From the NCBI GenBank assembly GCA_047967505.1, contig CM106540.1: a stretch of DNA of 64,000 nucleotides, one strand, 5' to 3'. The notes under the pieces are model-generated. The model saw only the letters and a program-made list of their open reading frames with translations. It ran no database searches and was not told the DNA's origin. Below, one piece after another: positions 32,661 through 42,349 of the stretch. The position numbers and the translations under genes are program-made. Within the stretch, counting starts at the first letter, position 1; every line of letters begins with the position of its first letter. Origin of the DNA: Dipteris shenzhenensis (Eukaryota; Polypodiophyta; Polypodiopsida; Gleicheniales).

Positions 32661-33657
32661 TCATGTGCTGTCCCCTTCTCCTTCATCTCGTACTTCTCTT
32701 TCTGCCCTCTCTCGGATGATCACATTGCCATCTCTGTAAACTTCCCATTTCACCTCTTGTCTTGCAGCCATCACCTGCATCATCTCTTTGCTTATATGCT
32801 CCTGCTGTAGGAGTGTGCGATCTTCATCCAAAAATAACCTAGTTCCCTTCAGTGTTGCCAACGTGCTCATGAGGGTGGATCTATCTATGGCTGTTTGTAG
32901 CTTTACTACCAAAAGCCTCGTCAGTGCATCTGCTTTGCCAACTCTCCAGGCTGATTCACAGGTAAGGTTGACTCCCATCTTGTCAAAAAGGGTTTTGGAA
33001 TCTGACATGGGGATATCACCTACTGTTAGGCCTCTAACCAGCACATTCAGAGCCTTGCTGCACCACCGTTTTTCTTCTTCAAGTGTTTCAGAGATGAGCT
33101 CCTTTTTTTTTAAATGTTGTTGTGTCCTTCTTTAGTACATCTTTCCGTGCAAGCATATCTGCCTTCCCCTTCGTGATTTGTTGTATGAACTCAGCATGTT
33201 TCCCTTGTACCGTTGTTTGCAAAGCTGCGATTTCCTTTCTAAGCTGTTCATTCTCAATTTTCAGCACATCAATGATCTTGCATCCTTCCTCTGACATCCC
33301 CTTTGCATCTTTAAGCTGTTTCATTTGTTCTTTAATGGTGTTCAGCTCCTCATTTAAAGGTGTCCGAAGCTCCCCTTCCTCCCAATGTGCACCTGCCTTC
33401 AATTTCTCATTCTCATCTTTAAGGGCAGCAGCATGGGCTTCCAATGTCTCAATCTGAGAGGCCAAATGACTGGTTTTCTCATCTAGAACACGGGTCATGT
33501 ATTGCAGCATTTTACTTTTTTCACATGTCCATTTGGTTTGCATCTCCCCTTGCCATTTCTTCATTCTGTCTTGCATTTGAGCACGAAGATTTGAGAGCTC
33601 GTCTTCTCTAGCCTCTCTCAGCTTCTTGTGTAGGCATTCAATTTCAATATCTTGCAT
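32643..33657 (-). pseudogene. LINE-2 copy B ORF1 (coiled coil and RNA-binding-like domain)
   Basis: The N-terminal part (33657-33088, about 189 codons) is an almost unbroken coiled coil with heptad-like L, I and A spacing and many E and K. After a frameshift at an A/T-rich run near 33105, the second part (33044-32661) reads VRGLTVGDIPMSDSKTLFDKMGVNLTCESAWRVGKADAL, LVVKLQTAIDRSTLMSTLATLKGTRLFLDEDRTLLQQEHISKEM and ends with basic/acidic YRDGNVIIRERAEREV. The RLFLDEDLT-QQ-type motif is typical of LINE ORF1 C-terminal domains. One frameshift separates it from a full-length protein. Confidence 0.65.
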
Positions 33658-34273
33658 CTTACATACTTCCTTGAATGTTGGTATGCAAGCCTTGGCATTC
33701 AGGTCTTCTATCTTCTCCGCCTTCGTCCAAATGAGGCTATACTTCCAGTCCTTCTCACCCTTGTTTTCTGGTCTGGTGAGCTCTCTCTTGTCCCCATATT
33801 GGCAGCCCGGAGCATTGAGGAGGTCTAGAGGGTGCTGGGGCTAGTAACAGGCCACCTGTGTTTGTTCTTGTAGGTCTGTGCAGGGACTAGCAGGCCCCTC
33901 GGTGCCTATTCTTGCAGGCCCCTCGGTGCATGTTCTTGTAGGTGCATGTGCGCCAGGTGAGAGGGTGACGATTCATAGGCCTGTTCTATGGCAACAGGAA
34001 CCAAAGCAGGGCCAGGCGGGAGGTCGCGATAGAGGTTAGGGTGAGCAAGACGGCCCGCGGCGGGGTTGGCGACATCAGCAAGGTGCTACGACGTGGGTAG
34101 GGGGTGCCGCGACGGGGTGCTGCAAGCAGAGGTGCCGCGACAGGGGAGGGGTGTGACGGGTTGGGGAGGAAGGGGGCTGGGAGCTGAGGGGGGGGACTTG
34201 GGGGGGGGGGGAGCGAGAGAGAGAGAGAGAGAGAGTAAAACATAAGAAACACGAGTGCGAACACAAAGGAACA

Positions 34274-34601
34274 AGGAAGGAAGAAAGAAAGAAAGTTTAT
34301 TAAACTCTTTGGCAGACCGATGGGTCTATGAGACTGCGAGAAACCTAATACAAGCCAACTGAAAAGGGTGGAGCTAGCATCCACACCCATACAAAGAAAA
34401 AAACTATATCCTATATAGTCATAACAAAATAATAGTCATCTATAGCATCACTATCATCAACATCATCATCATAGTGACTGTCGCCATAATACAAAGTAAA
34501 GTATATGCTCCAAAGTCACTATGGTACCCCCTCGTCAAGAGTGAGAGAGCGATAGCATGAAATCAGTTACAAAGTCTTGCACTGTCTCCTGGTCACAGCT
34601 C
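34274..34601 (-). mobile_element. LINE-2 copy C, 3' end (left part)
   Basis: The tail GGAAGGAAGAAAGAAAGAAAG (34276-34296 on plus) is followed by the family 3' end, with the GACCGATGGGTCTATGAGAC motif shared with copy A. The copy is cut at 34601 by a non-autonomous LTR element and resumes at 43229, both sides sharing AGCTC. Confidence 0.75.
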
Positions 34602-34912
34602 TGTTGGAATATGAAGCCAAAGTGAGTAAAATATGAGTGTACTAGTGGTTTTACAGTCTAGTGAGTCCTAGACATGCCACGTGTCATATTGGGAGATATC
34701 CCATCGACATTGTGACTTTCTAGAGTCTAGTGCCACACTATATATTGTTGTACTTGTCTATTATCTAACATATCAATCAACATCAAGCTATCAATACATT
34801 GTGAGTATTTTGGTTATTGCCTTGCACTTGTACTTTCCTTCCTTTCCATTTTGCCTTTCATTATGCTTTCCATATTTCCATTCCGTTCCTAGCTAGTTAC
34901 CATGTCTCTTCA
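34602..34912 (+). repeat. Left LTR of the non-autonomous element
   Basis: 311 bp. It differs from the right LTR by about six substitutions and one 8-bp indel near its 3' end. A TATATA at about 34739 may be its promoter. Confidence 0.88.
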
Positions 34913-34914
34913 TA

Positions 34915-34926
34915 TGGTATCAGAGC
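34915..34926 (+). other. Primer-binding site of the non-autonomous element
   Basis: TGGTATCAGAGC, 2 bp after the left LTR, fits initiator methionine tRNA priming. Confidence 0.8.
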
Positions 34927-36006
34927 CTTCCTTCCTAGCCCTTCCCTTCCTCCTTGCTTCTCCATGAGGTAGAGGGTGGCTGGAAAGAGAAGCTGCCCTC
35001 TCTTCTCTTGGAGGAGCTCCCCTTCCCTACTCCTCTCCATTGAAGGCTTCATCAACATTGGGATTCTCCTCCAACGTTGTCTTCTCCAATTTGAGCTTCT
35101 GCCACCTCTCTTCCCTTTCCTTAGTGAGCTCTTCTCCTTCCTTCAGCTACAAAGACGTCTTGGAGTAATATGTTTCTGTTGCTCTCTCTGTGACCTGCGG
35201 ATGATGTGATGCTTCTATCTAGATCTGGAAGCAAAATCAGGACTTTGTGTCTTGAGGAAAGTTGTAGAGGACCTTGAGTACTACAATTTTCGTTTTTACA
35301 TCAATGCAATCCGAGATTTCTATGAAAAGATATAGCTCCTGCAAAAAGTGATGAAAATTATTCCTGCACGCGGATTTTGTTCTTGAGTTCACGGGATGAT
35401 AGTTTCCAGCCTACTCTCACTATCTTCATCTCCACCTCCATCTTTTTCTGCTCTAGTTGATTCCCACGAAGCTAAGCTGTAGCTGCCCACACAGCGTCTC
35501 CTGCTACCCACATAGCTATCCTCTTTGCCCGCCATCTAGCTGCCCATGTTGCTTCGAGCTGCCCACGCAGCTGCTCCTGCTACTCACGCTTCTCCTATTG
35601 CCCACGAAGCTCTATCTTCTCGCCATTCAAGCTGCCACATTGCACACCTCATCCACCTTCTATAACGGTGTGTAGACTCCACACTAATTTGCAGCAAGAT
35701 AAAGAAAAATGATCTTGATGTGAGGTACGGTTACTTCTTGGCTTCTCCGATTACTTCTTTGATTGCCCGTGGTGCTAGGCTTGCACATTGAGTGACTCTA
35801 CTAGTCCTTGTGGCACCTCCAGCCTCTACATCAATGAGTTTAGGTGACTCTACATCTTCTATCTTGAGAGTCATGCGATGACCACTCCATGTAGCTACCC
35901 CATGGACTTCACCAACACATATTTTGGGGCATCCATGCCTAGTGCCTCATCGACATCGTCATCGACTCGTAGGAATGTGCACACATGTGCAGTGGCTACT
36001 TGGAGG
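34927..36006 (+). other. Non-coding internal region of the non-autonomous element (left part)
   Basis: Pyrimidine-rich leader-like sequence with only short frames (the longest about 77 codons) and no gag motif. It ends at the gypsy-2 target duplication GGAGG. The right part is 42355-42925, which holds two copies of a GGGGGATGTA(C/T)TGTGGGAGCCATG motif shortly before the right LTR. Confidence 0.7.
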
Positions 36007-36473
36007 TGTTACGCTCTAGCCGAGGTAGCATGACCTCGGAAGAATCAGTCGACATTTCCCTTAAAGGATCTATCTCTGTAATATCTGTGTTTGCGCTTCA
36101 TGTAAATGATCGGGAGGGATTTGATGTCAAGGTCCTAGGTGAGGGCTGATAGCACCAGACTAGGTAGATCTAAGACCAAGGGCCTAGTGCAAAGATGTGC
36201 CTAGGGGCAAGGAATTTAATGCATCCCAAGAGAGTGGTGAAATGTTGCATTAGGAAGGCCCTATAGTGATGACATGTGGCATCTAGATCTATCTAGGGAA
36301 TTGGGGCTTGCTGAGGCTAGTGAGAGAGGAGAAGAAGTGAATTCACGTAAAAAAAAGAAATGGATGTAGATCTCTATCGACTTGTTAGCCTGAGCAAGAT
36401 TTGGCTGGGTGGTGATGAATGGTGCTACTCCCGTGATCTTCAAAGAGAGGGGAAATAGAAATAGTGTTTGACA
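36007..36473 (+). repeat. gypsy-2 left LTR
   Basis: 467 bp, TG...CA ends, the same length as the right LTR. Frames inside it are by-products. Confidence 0.92.
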
Positions 36474-36476
36474 TTT

Positions 36477-36488
36477 TGGTATCAGAGC
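36477..36488 (+). other. gypsy-2 primer-binding site
   Basis: TGGTATCAGAGC starts 3 bp after the left LTR, as in gypsy-1. Confidence 0.85.
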
Positions 36489-37181
36489 AAGGCTAGAGGA
36501 TGAAAGGGGATTCATGATCTACGACGAAACCTGCGAAGGCTACTGGTGACGGAACGTCAAGTGATTAAGCGATGGAGCGCAAGGTTCCCGCAAGGATGAT
36601 GTAATCCATGTATCGCATGATCAATCCGAGCCATTGCTGGAGCGCAGGTGTGACAGCAAATGGCTGTGCGTGAAGGGAAGGTGGACGGCCGATTTTTGTT
36701 TGGGGTTCTACGGTGACGGAGTTGCTGGCGACGCCTGGTCGGTGACGTTTTGGACTGTCAACGGAGAAGGCTAGTTGGGGTCCTGTAATGCACTAACGCA
36801 CAATTGGCTTACGAAGGTCCGTGGGCGTTGGATTACTTTGATCGAGGTCGTCAACGATTGATGACGTTTTCTTCCATTTGGGCTTGGGGTAGCGTGGTGG
36901 TTTGACCAGACGGGGCTGCTGAATTGGTGGCTGGACTTTGGGGTCGCGTAAAGCAGGCTGGTAGCAAGTGGAGCACAGAGGTTACGTGGACATTCGTTGT
37001 GTAGGCATAGGATCACGCTCCTACGGCAAAGCAGCAGGAGACCAAAGGCAGCCATTGAAGACATACCAGGACACTCTTCGAGAAACATACAGTTCATTCG
37101 TTCTGAAGAAGACGATTCGGAATCTTCATGGGAATAAAGACTTTTTTTTTTTTTTTAAAACCCATCTTCCATTGTGGAATT
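36489..37181 (+). other. gypsy-2 untranslated leader
   Basis: About 0.7 kb between the primer-binding site and the first gag ATG near 37182, with no coding homology. A T run at 37141-37155 precedes gag. Confidence 0.6.
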
Positions 37182-37504
37182 ATGGAGGCAGAAGGGCAGA
37201 ACTCTAGGGTGAATCCTAGTGAGTCTAGAGTGCAATCTACACAACAGAGGTCACATCATGCAGCACCTACTTTGATTGGTAGGATTTCGATATTAGAGGA
37301 TGCTTTACAGCAGATTATGAACCAGCAGCTTTAAGTGAATGCTGGTCAAAATGAGATCAGGGAGATGGTGCAAGCCGTGTCGGCTAGACCGTCTAGAATT
37401 GATAAGGGCAAAGCTCCAGCAGAGCCAAAGCCCAGTATACATTCCTTAGAGCGCGCAAGGGTCAAAGTGCCTAATATCGCTAATTATAGAAGTACGCTGG
37501 TCGG
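37182..37504 (+). pseudogene. gypsy-2 gag N-terminal segment, broken
   Basis: The frame from the ATG near 37182 gives MEAEGQNSRVNPSES, PTLIGRISILEDALQQIMNQQL and then a TAA at 37332-37334. The same frame continues with NAGQNEIREMVQAVSARPSR and KVPNIANYR, after which a one-base loss near 37490 shifts it relative to the main gag frame. It aligns with gypsy-1 21534-21827. Confidence 0.75.
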
Positions 37505-38806
37505 ATGACCGAGCGCAGCTCTGATGTGATCGAGGTTTGGTTACACAAGTGGGAAGAAGCCTTCGCCATTTGTGAAATTAGATCCGATCTAAAGAAGATC
37601 CGCGAGGCCACACACTTGTTTATTGAGGCAGCGGACAGATGGTGGATAAAGCAACGGAAGGATCAAGTTGCTCCAACCACCTGGGAAGGGTTTAAAGCTG
37701 AATTCAAGAAACACTTTCTCCCACCTGATGAAGAATCCCGAGCTTGGGATGCTTATAGAAATCTTCGTCAGAGGAGTCTGTCAGTGGCAGAGTACACTGA
37801 CAAATTCAGGAAATGTGTTATGAAAATAACGGACCCTCTTCCTATGTCGCTTCAGTTAAAGGACTATATCTATGGACTGAACGACAAGATCAAAATGGAA
37901 GTTCGGGCTAAATATGTAACTACACTAGATGAATCTATAGCAGTAGCCCTGAACTATGAGGATGCCAAAGGCAGATCTGGTGGATTTGTGCAGGCAGGGA
38001 CTCAGTATGAGCACCCGAGAAAAGGGGGATTTCAGAGGAAATGGATTTCAAAGACAAGTGTCTCGCAGCCAAGTGGCCAAACCAAGCGGGTGAAGCCCGT
38101 TAAGGGACCAGTAAAAACAAGTACCACCGTTGGGGTGAAAAGGAAAATAACTCCAATGGCAGCTCGGGCTTGGTCAAAGTCCTCGTTGACCCCTGAACAA
38201 AAAGAGAAAGCTAGAAAAGAAGGATTGTGCTTCGGCTGCCTTCAGCGACATCAGTGGAAGGATTGTCCACTGAATAAAGACCGTCGCACGGCTAATATGA
38301 TAATATCTGAATGCGACGTAGAAATGCAGGAGAGTCCCAATGCGGAACATATGCAGATGCAACTGGCGGGACCTTCTCAGAGGTTAATACCTTGTTTTTT
38401 ATGTGTATCTGTTGCTAAGTTAGTGACGAGTGCACCTGATAACATCCTATCTAAGCCCGCAGCAACGGGGTATACGGCCTTTAATGATACGGAGTTAATT
38501 AAAATGAAAGGGCAAGTGGCCAGTCATGAGGTCATTGTGTTGTTTGACTCGGCGTCAACTCACAATGTGATTAACTCCAAGCTCGTGAAGAGGCTGAAAT
38601 TAAAGACAAGTCCATCTGACTATGCGTATACAGTCCGGATGGCAGATGAAAGTTCAACTGAAGTATGGGACCAAAGGGTTACCCAGTTGGAGCTTCGGAT
38701 TCAAGACTATGCTGAGAAGCTTGATTTTGAAATGACCAAGCTTGCTCATGCAGATATAGCCCTGGGTATGGCGTGGCATTCTAGGAAGAATCCAGCCATT
38801 GATTGA
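37505..38806 (+). CDS. gypsy-2 gag-protease open frame (433 codons)
   Basis: This is the structural capsid protein followed by the aspartic protease that processes the polyprotein. The capsid part runs about residues 1-150 (WLHKWEEAFAICEIRSDLKKIREATH, EAADRWWIKQRKD, FKKHFLPPDEESRAWDAY, EYTDKFRKCVMKI). A basic linker follows. The zinc knuckle CFGCLQRHQWKDC, near residue 240, has the shortened spacing CX2CX3HX4C. The protease core VIVLFDSASTHNVINSKLVKRL is near residue 345. The frame ends with PAID then TGA where related elements have Trp (IDWKKH). It is open throughout; the upstream frameshift at about 37490 separates it from the gag N terminus. Confidence 0.85.
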   Translation: MTERSSDVIEVWLHKWEEAFAICEIRSDLKKIREATHLFIEAADRWWIKQRKDQVAPTTWEGFKAEFKKHFLPPDEESRAWDAYRNLRQRSLSVAEYTDKFRKCVMKITDPLPMSLQLKDYIYGLNDKIKMEVRAKYVTTLDESIAVALNYEDAKGRSGGFVQAGTQYEHPRKGGFQRKWISKTSVSQPSGQTKRVKPVKGPVKTSTTVGVKRKITPMAARAWSKSSLTPEQKEKARKEGLCFGCLQRHQWKDCPLNKDRRTANMIISECDVEMQESPNAEHMQMQLAGPSQRLIPCFLCVSVAKLVTSAPDNILSKPAATGYTAFNDTELIKMKGQVASHEVIVLFDSASTHNVINSKLVKRLKLKTSPSDYAYTVRMADESSTEVWDQRVTQLELRIQDYAEKLDFEMTKLAHADIALGMAWHSRKNPAID

Positions 38807-40660
38807 AAAAAGCACGTATATCAATTCAAGATAAATGATGTGCTTTATGTCTTGCGAGGTGAAAAAGATATACCTCAGGGACCGTTGGTTTCCGTGATGG
38901 AAATCAGAAAAGCTCAAGTAGAGTTTTTATTCCTTTGCACAGCATCGGTAGAGCCGGTTGGTGATTCTTCGGCTAGCACTGATGTTGCGCAAAGTGGTGA
39001 GATGGCCAAGCTGGCTAATCTTATAACAGAGGAGTTCTCTGAATGTTTTAGGGATGAACTACCTTATGAGTTACCTCCAGAGCCGAAAATTCAACATAAG
39101 ATTGAACCGATCCCGGGGGCAGAACCTGTAAATAGACCTCCCTATAGAATGAGTTGTACTGAAGAGGCGGAGGTGCGTAGACAACTGGAAGAATACCTCA
39201 AGTTGAGGCAGATTCAACCAAGTTTCTCACCTTTTGCTTCGCCAGTGATATTAAAGAAGAAAAAGGATGATACGTTTCGTCTCTGTATAGATTACAGAGC
39301 ATTGAATAATATCACTGTTAAGCACAGGTATCCGATGACTCGGATTGATGATTTGCTAGATGCATTACATGGAGCCGTGATTTTCAGCAAGATAGATCTT
39401 AAGTGCGGCTACCATCAAATCCGGATTAGAGCCGAGGATGTGCATAAAACCGCTTTCAAAAGCAGGTTTGGTCATTATGAGTTTTTAGTAATGCCCTTCG
39501 GACTTACCAATGCTCCAGCGACATTCGTCATGCTTATGAACGATTTACTACGTCCGTATATCGGAAAGTTCGTAGTACATTTTATTGACGATATCTTGAT
39601 ATTCAGTAAAAGTGTTACTGAGCATCGTGAACACTTAAGGATAGTGTTCAGTACTTTGAGGAAAGCCAGTCTTTATGTGAATAAGAAGAAAACTATACTA
39701 TGTATGGTTAGGCTTGAATATTTAGGGTTCATAATTACTCCACAGGGGGTAGAAATTGATCCAAAGAAAGTGGCTGCGATACTAACTTGGCCAATCCCTC
39801 AGAGTCTGACCGCGTTGCGATCATTCTTGGGATTTGTCCAATTTTATAGAAGGCATATCAAAGGATATTCCGGAATAGTATCGCCATTGACTGATCTGAC
39901 CTCAGATAAAGTACCTTTTATTTGGGGACAGAATCAACAAGAAAGTTTTAACACCATAAAACAAGCTGTGGTCTCAGGACCGGTGTTAAAAATAGTTAAT
40001 CCCCAGAAACCGTTGTTCCTAGAAACCGATGCAAGTGGCATTGCGGTAGGAGCAGTTCTCCTTGAAGAGGGAAGGCCAGTAGCCTTTGAAAGCAAGAAGC
40101 TTTCTCCCTCTCAAAGGAATTGGCCAACTCATGAATTGGAGTTGTATGCTGTTATCCATGCTTTGAAAACATGGAGGCATTATCTGTATGGTTCAGAGTT
40201 TTATGTGGATGTAGATCATGATACTATGAAACATTTTTGTAAACAGCCTGACTTGAGGGGCCGCCAAGCTAGGTGGGCAGAGCTCATGCAGGATTTTAAT
40301 CTAACGATTCGGTACCGAAGAGGAAAAGACAATAAGGTTGCTGATGCGTTGTCTCGCATTATGCACAACCTCAATTTCACGGTATTAGAGAGTGCTCTAA
40401 TGACCGAGATAAGAGAAACTCAAAAAGTGGACGAGTTTGTCCAGAGCTTATGGCCTAAGGCTCATGTGTTAAAACCCGGAGAAAGTGAAAAGGATGACCT
40501 GGCATCCAGAAAAGGCCAAACTTATGCAAGATATACCATAAGGGATGGTATGCTAGTTAGAATTGGCAAGGTTGTAGGTCAGAATGATCTCAGGCAAAGA
40601 GTCATTCGACAGTGCCATGATAGCCCGTGTGCGGGACATCCAGGAGTCGAGAAGACATGA
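38807..40660 (+). CDS. gypsy-2 reverse transcriptase-RNase H-integrase N terminus (606-codon open frame from 38840)
   Basis: This polymerase copies element RNA and degrades the template. Motifs in order: [68 protein letters not shown], the catalytic FIDDILIFSKS (FIDD in place of YVDD), LEYLGFIITPQGVEIDPKK, LRSFLGFVQFYRRHIKGYS; RNase H with LETDASGIAVGAVL, AFESKKLS, ELELYAVIHALKTWRHYLYGSEF; the linker YRRGKDNKVADALSRI; then the histidines of the integrase zinc site (CHDSPCAGHPGVEKT), where a frameshift ends it. All catalytic aspartates are present. It follows the TGA at 38804-38806 in the same frame; no good start codon is evident, so readthrough or death are the options. Confidence 0.88.
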   Translation, partial: KKHVYQFKINDVLYVLRGEKDIPQGPLVSVMEIRKAQVEFLFLCTASVEPVGDSSASTDVAQSGEMAKLANLITEEFSECFRDELPYELPPEPKIQHKIEPIPGAEPVNRPPYRMSCTEEAEVRRQLEEYLKLRQIQPSFSPFASPVILKKKKDDTFRLCIDYRALNNITVKHRYPMTRIDDLLDALHGAVIFSKIDLKCGYHQIRIRAEDVHKTAFKSRFGHYEFLVMPFGLTNAPATFVMLMNDLLRPYIGKFVVHFIDDILIFSKSVTEHREHLRIVFSTLRKASLYVNKKKTILCMVRLEYLGFIITPQGVEIDPKKVAAILTWPIPQSLTALRSFLGFVQFYRRHIKGYSGIVSPLTDLTSDKVPFIWGQNQQESFNTIKQAVVSGPVLKIVNPQKPLFLETDASGIAVGAVLLEEGRPVAFESKKLSPSQRNWPTHELELYAVIHALKTWRHYLYGSEFYVDVDHDTMKHFCKQPDLRGRQARWAELMQDFNLTIRYRRGKDNKVADALSRIMHNLNFTVLESALMTEIRETQKVDEFVQSLWPKAHVLKPGESEKDDLASRKGQTYARYTIRDGMLVRIGKVVGQNDLRQRVIRQCHDSPCAGHPGVEKT

Positions 40661-41868
40661 TCTCGTGAAACGAGATTTCTTTTGGCCAAAGATGAAAAAA
40701 CATATTCATGAATATGTGACACGGTGTTTCTCGTGTCAGGTAAGTAAGGCCGAGCGGGTGAAGCCACCCGAACTTTTACAACCCTTGGAAATACCACTAA
40801 GTAAGTGGGAGAGCATTTCCATGGACTTTATTGTAGGGCTACCTGCAACACAAGGAGCATATAATTCTATCCTTGTGGTGGTTGATCGTCTAACCAAGAT
40901 GGCTCACTTTATTCCGACTAGAGAGTCTATTAGTGCCCCGCAAGTGGCGGATTTGTTCATTAGGCATATATTTCGTCTACATGGATTGCCTAGATCCATA
41001 GTGTCAGACAGAGATGTCAGATTTACCGGTTATTTTTAGACAGCGGTATTTGAAACACTAAGGACTGAGTTGGGAATGAGTAGTGGGGATCATCCTGAGA
41101 CGGATGGTCACACGGAGAGAGTCAACCAGACTTTACAGGATATGCTGAGAGCATATGTGTCATTGAGGCAACATACGTGAAACAAGTGGTTGCCATTGTT
41201 GGAGTTTGCCTACAATGATAGGAAACATTCATCTACCGGGTTCAGTCCGTTTGAACTAAACTATGGTTATAGACCAGCCAATCCGACTATAGTTGGAGTA
41301 CCTCAGAAAGTGCCTAGTGCCGCGAACTTTGTAGTTCAGATGCGGGAGATGCTAGCACTTGCGAGAGCTAATATCCGTCAGGCTATGGATAGAGCCAAGG
41401 TGTATGCGAATGAAAATCGGTCTATAAGAGTATTTAAGGAAGGAGAAAAAGTTTTTCTCAGAATTCCTTCGCACTCGAAGTCGTTGACATCAGGAGAGTG
41501 TGCTAAGTTATCACCTCGATACTGTGGGCCGTGGTTAATTCTAAAGAGAATAGGCAGTATAGCTTATAAATTAGAATTGCCACAGGGGTGTAAGGTGCAC
41601 CCGGTTTTTCATGTTTCGCGCTTAAAGAAATTTTTACATACAGGTGACTCACTAATCGAAGGTGTGGTTTTGTTTCAGGAGATAGAGGATATTGCAAGGC
41701 GCAAACCAACAAGAGTCCTGGACTGAGGAACAATGCAAATACGAAATCGGAAGATACCCACGGTGTTGGTTGCATGGCATGGTCAACCTCTATCCGAAGC
41801 TACATGGGAATCCGTATATCAGTTGCGGAGAGTGTTCCCAGATTTTATCATCGAGGACGCTGATGTCT
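40650..41868 (+). pseudogene. gypsy-2 integrase and chromodomain, broken
   Basis: After a one-base loss near 40655 the frame gives VKRDFFWPKMKKHIHEYVTRCFSCQVSKAERV (zinc-site cysteines), then the core with SMDFIVGLPATQGAYNSILVVVDRLTKMAHF and IVSDRDVRF. TAG at 41037-41039 and TGA at 41178-41180 each replace Trp codons. HPETDGHTERVNQ and SPFELNYGYRP follow, then the GPY-like region (SPRYCGPWLILKRIG). A TGA replaces CGA after RKPTRVLD. Beyond it IPTVLVAWHGQPLSEATWESVYQLRRVFPDFI is a chromodomain-like end. Gypsy-1 keeps the open codon at each of these three stops. Confidence 0.9.
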
Positions 41869-41882
41869 GAAGAGGGAAGGAA

Positions 41883-42349
41883 TGTTACGCTCTAGCCGAG
41901 GTAGCATGACCTCGGAAGAATCAGTCGACATTTCCCTTAAAGGATCTATCTCTGTAATATCTGTGTTTACGCTTCATGTAAATGATCGGGAGGAATTTAA
42001 TGTCAAGGTCCTAGGTGAGGGCTGATAGCACCAGACTAGGTAGATCTAAGACCAAGGGCCTAGTGCAAAGATGTGCCTAGGGACAAGGAATTTAATGCAT
42101 CCCAAGAGAGGGGTGAAATGTTGCATTAGGAAGGCCCTATAGTGATGACATGTGGCATCTAGATCTATCTAGGGAATTGGGGCTTGCTGAGGCTAGTGAG
42201 AGAGGAGAAGGAGTGAATTCACGTAAAAAAAAGAAATGGATGTAGATCTCTATCGACTTGTTAGCCTGAGCAAGATTTGGCTGGGTGGTGATGAATGGTG
42301 CTACTCCCGTGATCTTCAAAGAGAGGGGAAATAGAAATAGTGTTTGACA
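41883..42349 (+). repeat. gypsy-2 right LTR
   Basis: 467 bp, preceded by the purine tract GAAGAGGGAAGGAA (41869-41882) and followed by GGAGG. Confidence 0.92.

Larger units (their letters stand above)
30348..34273 (-). mobile_element. LINE-2 copy B, reverse-transcriptase-deleted LINE with (GAAA)n tail
   Basis: The (GAAA)n tail at 30348-30368 is followed by a 3' end nearly identical to the fragment at 12548-12949. Going right come the ORF2 C terminus, the endonuclease, a well-preserved ORF1 and a 5' region to about 34273 with C- and G-rich tracts. The same internal deletion as in copy A removes the polymerase. It sits head-to-tail between copies A and C. Its 5' boundary is approximate; a G run and (GA)n at 34190-34235 lie next to it. 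Confidence 0.7.
36007..42349 (+). mobile_element. gypsy-2, full-length Ty3/gypsy chromovirus-type LTR retrotransposon
   Basis: 6343 bp with 467-bp LTRs (TGTTACGCTC...TTTGACA) and a perfect 5-bp target duplication GGAGG (36002-36006 and 42350-42354). It is a sister of gypsy-1 with the same order: primer-binding site, leader, gag, protease, reverse transcriptase, RNase H, integrase, chromodomain, purine tract. The LTRs differ at 6 of 467 positions, five of them A/G transitions, making it the youngest datable LTR insertion here. It is nested in the non-autonomous LTR element. Confidence 0.94.

Noticed and set aside
36261-36515. 84-codon minus frame, repeated at 42137-42358
   Set aside because: It lies inside the gypsy-2 LTRs, so the duplication is that of the LTR and not of a gene.
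36007-42349. Endogenous pararetrovirus
   Set aside because: Direct LTRs, a 5-bp target duplication and an integrase show a Ty3/gypsy retrotransposon.
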